Positions 6,659 through 7,223 of a DNA stretch of 7,223 nt are shown piece by piece (position 1 is the first letter of the stretch; each line of letters begins with the position of its first letter). Source of the stretch: Clostridiales bacterium. GTDB taxonomy: Bacteria > Bacillota > Clostridia > Oscillospirales > Acutalibacteraceae. A model generated the notes under the pieces. It made no database searches. It worked only from the letters and a program-made list of their open reading frames with translations, and was not told the DNA's origin. A program made the translations under genes and the position numbers. The stretch is from the NCBI GenBank assembly GCA_012511485.1, contig JAAZFZ010000043.1, positions 1-7,223 of the forward strand. The letters run 5' to 3'.

Positions 6659-7223
6659 CTAATTATAAGTTGCGCTTTTCCAATTGTCCGCATTTTTGTA
6701 GGGATTGGATAAACCGTATTTGTTATACCAGCGCTGCGGGCGGCGGTAATTCTCGTTTTCAATGACCTTCGTTCGGTCAACGGAGTCCAACTCCGATTCC
6801 CTTAGCAGCCTTGCAACAACAACAAGGCGGGTATCAATACTACTGCCAAAATCATATGTACAGGTTGAGAGAGTGAGAATCTTATCTTTGGAATTAACAT
6901 CGACTCCTGTAGAGTAGAGCGCCCTCTGCTTAACCTGCTCCAGATAGCCGGTAAAGCCGGTTTTATTAATGTTAGGCTCAATGTAATAGAAAACATAGCC
7001 GTTATCGTCGCTTGATTTGGTCGATGACATAAAGACAGCAAAGACCTTCCATTTATAATTCTTATAAATTGTATCGTATTCGATAATCGGGTTTTCGATA
7101 AAGAAGTCGGAATTTTTATATTTGACAAGGTCATAAAAGACTTGCTCGTTACTTTCCGTCGTGTGTGCATAGAGTACGGTGTTTTGAATAAGTTCCTTTT
7201 GCCTTGCCCTGTAATCCATATAG
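6659..7223 (-). CDS. Second class B sortase, C-terminal part, truncated by window edge
   Basis: The frame is open to the right edge, and the ATG at 7219 is an internal codon: YMDYR aligns with FLDYR of the neighbouring sortase, well inside the core. Counting that Met as 1, the catalytic set is present: His in VLYAHTT (H19, 7163-7165), Cys in LSTCTYDF (C120, 6860-6862) and Arg in TRLVVVAR (R131, 6827-6829). Long stretches match the complete sortase next to it (YKWKVFAVF, DNGYVF, LYSTGVDV, KILTLSTC, RLVVVAR), and the C-terminal tail shares its RWYNKYGLSNPY-type motif, so the two are tandem paralogues. The residue before the catalytic His is Ala where most sortases have Gly. The window holds about 188 codons; the missing part should carry the membrane anchor and first core strands. 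It is the first visible gene of the - strand operon. Confidence 0.9.
   Translation of the reverse strand, partial: YMDYRARQKELIQNTVLYAHTTESNEQVFYDLVKYKNSDFFIENPIIEYDTIYKNYKWKVFAVFMSSTKSSDDNGYVFYYIEPNINKTGFTGYLEQVKQRALYSTGVDVNSKDKILTLSTCTYDFGSSIDTRLVVVARLLRESELDSVDRTKVIENENYRRPQRWYNKYGLSNPYKNADNWKSATYN

Overview
The window looks like chromosomal DNA from an anaerobic, Gram-positive Clostridia-type bacterium, most likely in the Ruminococcaceae/Oscillospiraceae neighbourhood. The evidence is an oxygen-sensitive class III ribonucleotide reductase, class B sortases, a SpoIID/LytB domain protein, strong AGGAGG-type ribosome binding sites, moderate GC content, and Thr-Lys-Pro-rich extracellular linkers of the kind seen on ruminococcal surface proteins. 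The lineage is inferred from gene content, not from a database match. I see no tRNA, rRNA, CRISPR array, insertion sequence or phage gene.

Layout. On the + strand, positions 1-1339 hold the C-terminal 445 or so codons of nrdD, whose 5' end lies outside the window. It is followed by a strong hairpin terminator (1374-1411) that sits between two convergent transcription units and probably works in both directions. Everything right of it is on the - strand and reads toward the terminator as one tightly spaced gene string. In transcription order it is: the C-terminal part of a class B sortase (6659-7223, cut by the window edge), a complete class B sortase (5363-6622), a large membrane protein joining a CinA-like cytoplasmic half to an extracellular SpoIID/LytB domain (3019-5340), a single-pass membrane protein with a Thr-rich tail (2193-2990), and a PHP-family metallo-phosphoesterase (1425-2177). 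Gaps between these genes are 36, 22, 28 and 15 bp, each gene has its own ribosome binding site, and no internal terminator is visible, so they probably form one operon whose promoter lies beyond position 7223.

How the genes may work together. Four of the five - strand genes have a membrane or cell-wall logic: two transpeptidases that attach proteins to the wall, a probable peptidoglycan-remodelling (SpoIID/LytB) domain on a long linker, and a small membrane protein with a similar Thr-rich surface segment. The most unusual item is the 773-residue protein. Its cytoplasmic half reads as a degenerate CinA (MoCF-like part plus PncC/CinA C-terminal-like part, both lacking the usual active-site motifs). 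A membrane helix and a Thr-Lys-Pro repeat linker join it to a SpoIID/LytB domain in which the GHGxGMSQxGA block precedes the core instead of following it. I infer a membrane protein that senses or scaffolds something inside the cell and acts on the wall outside; no function has been demonstrated.
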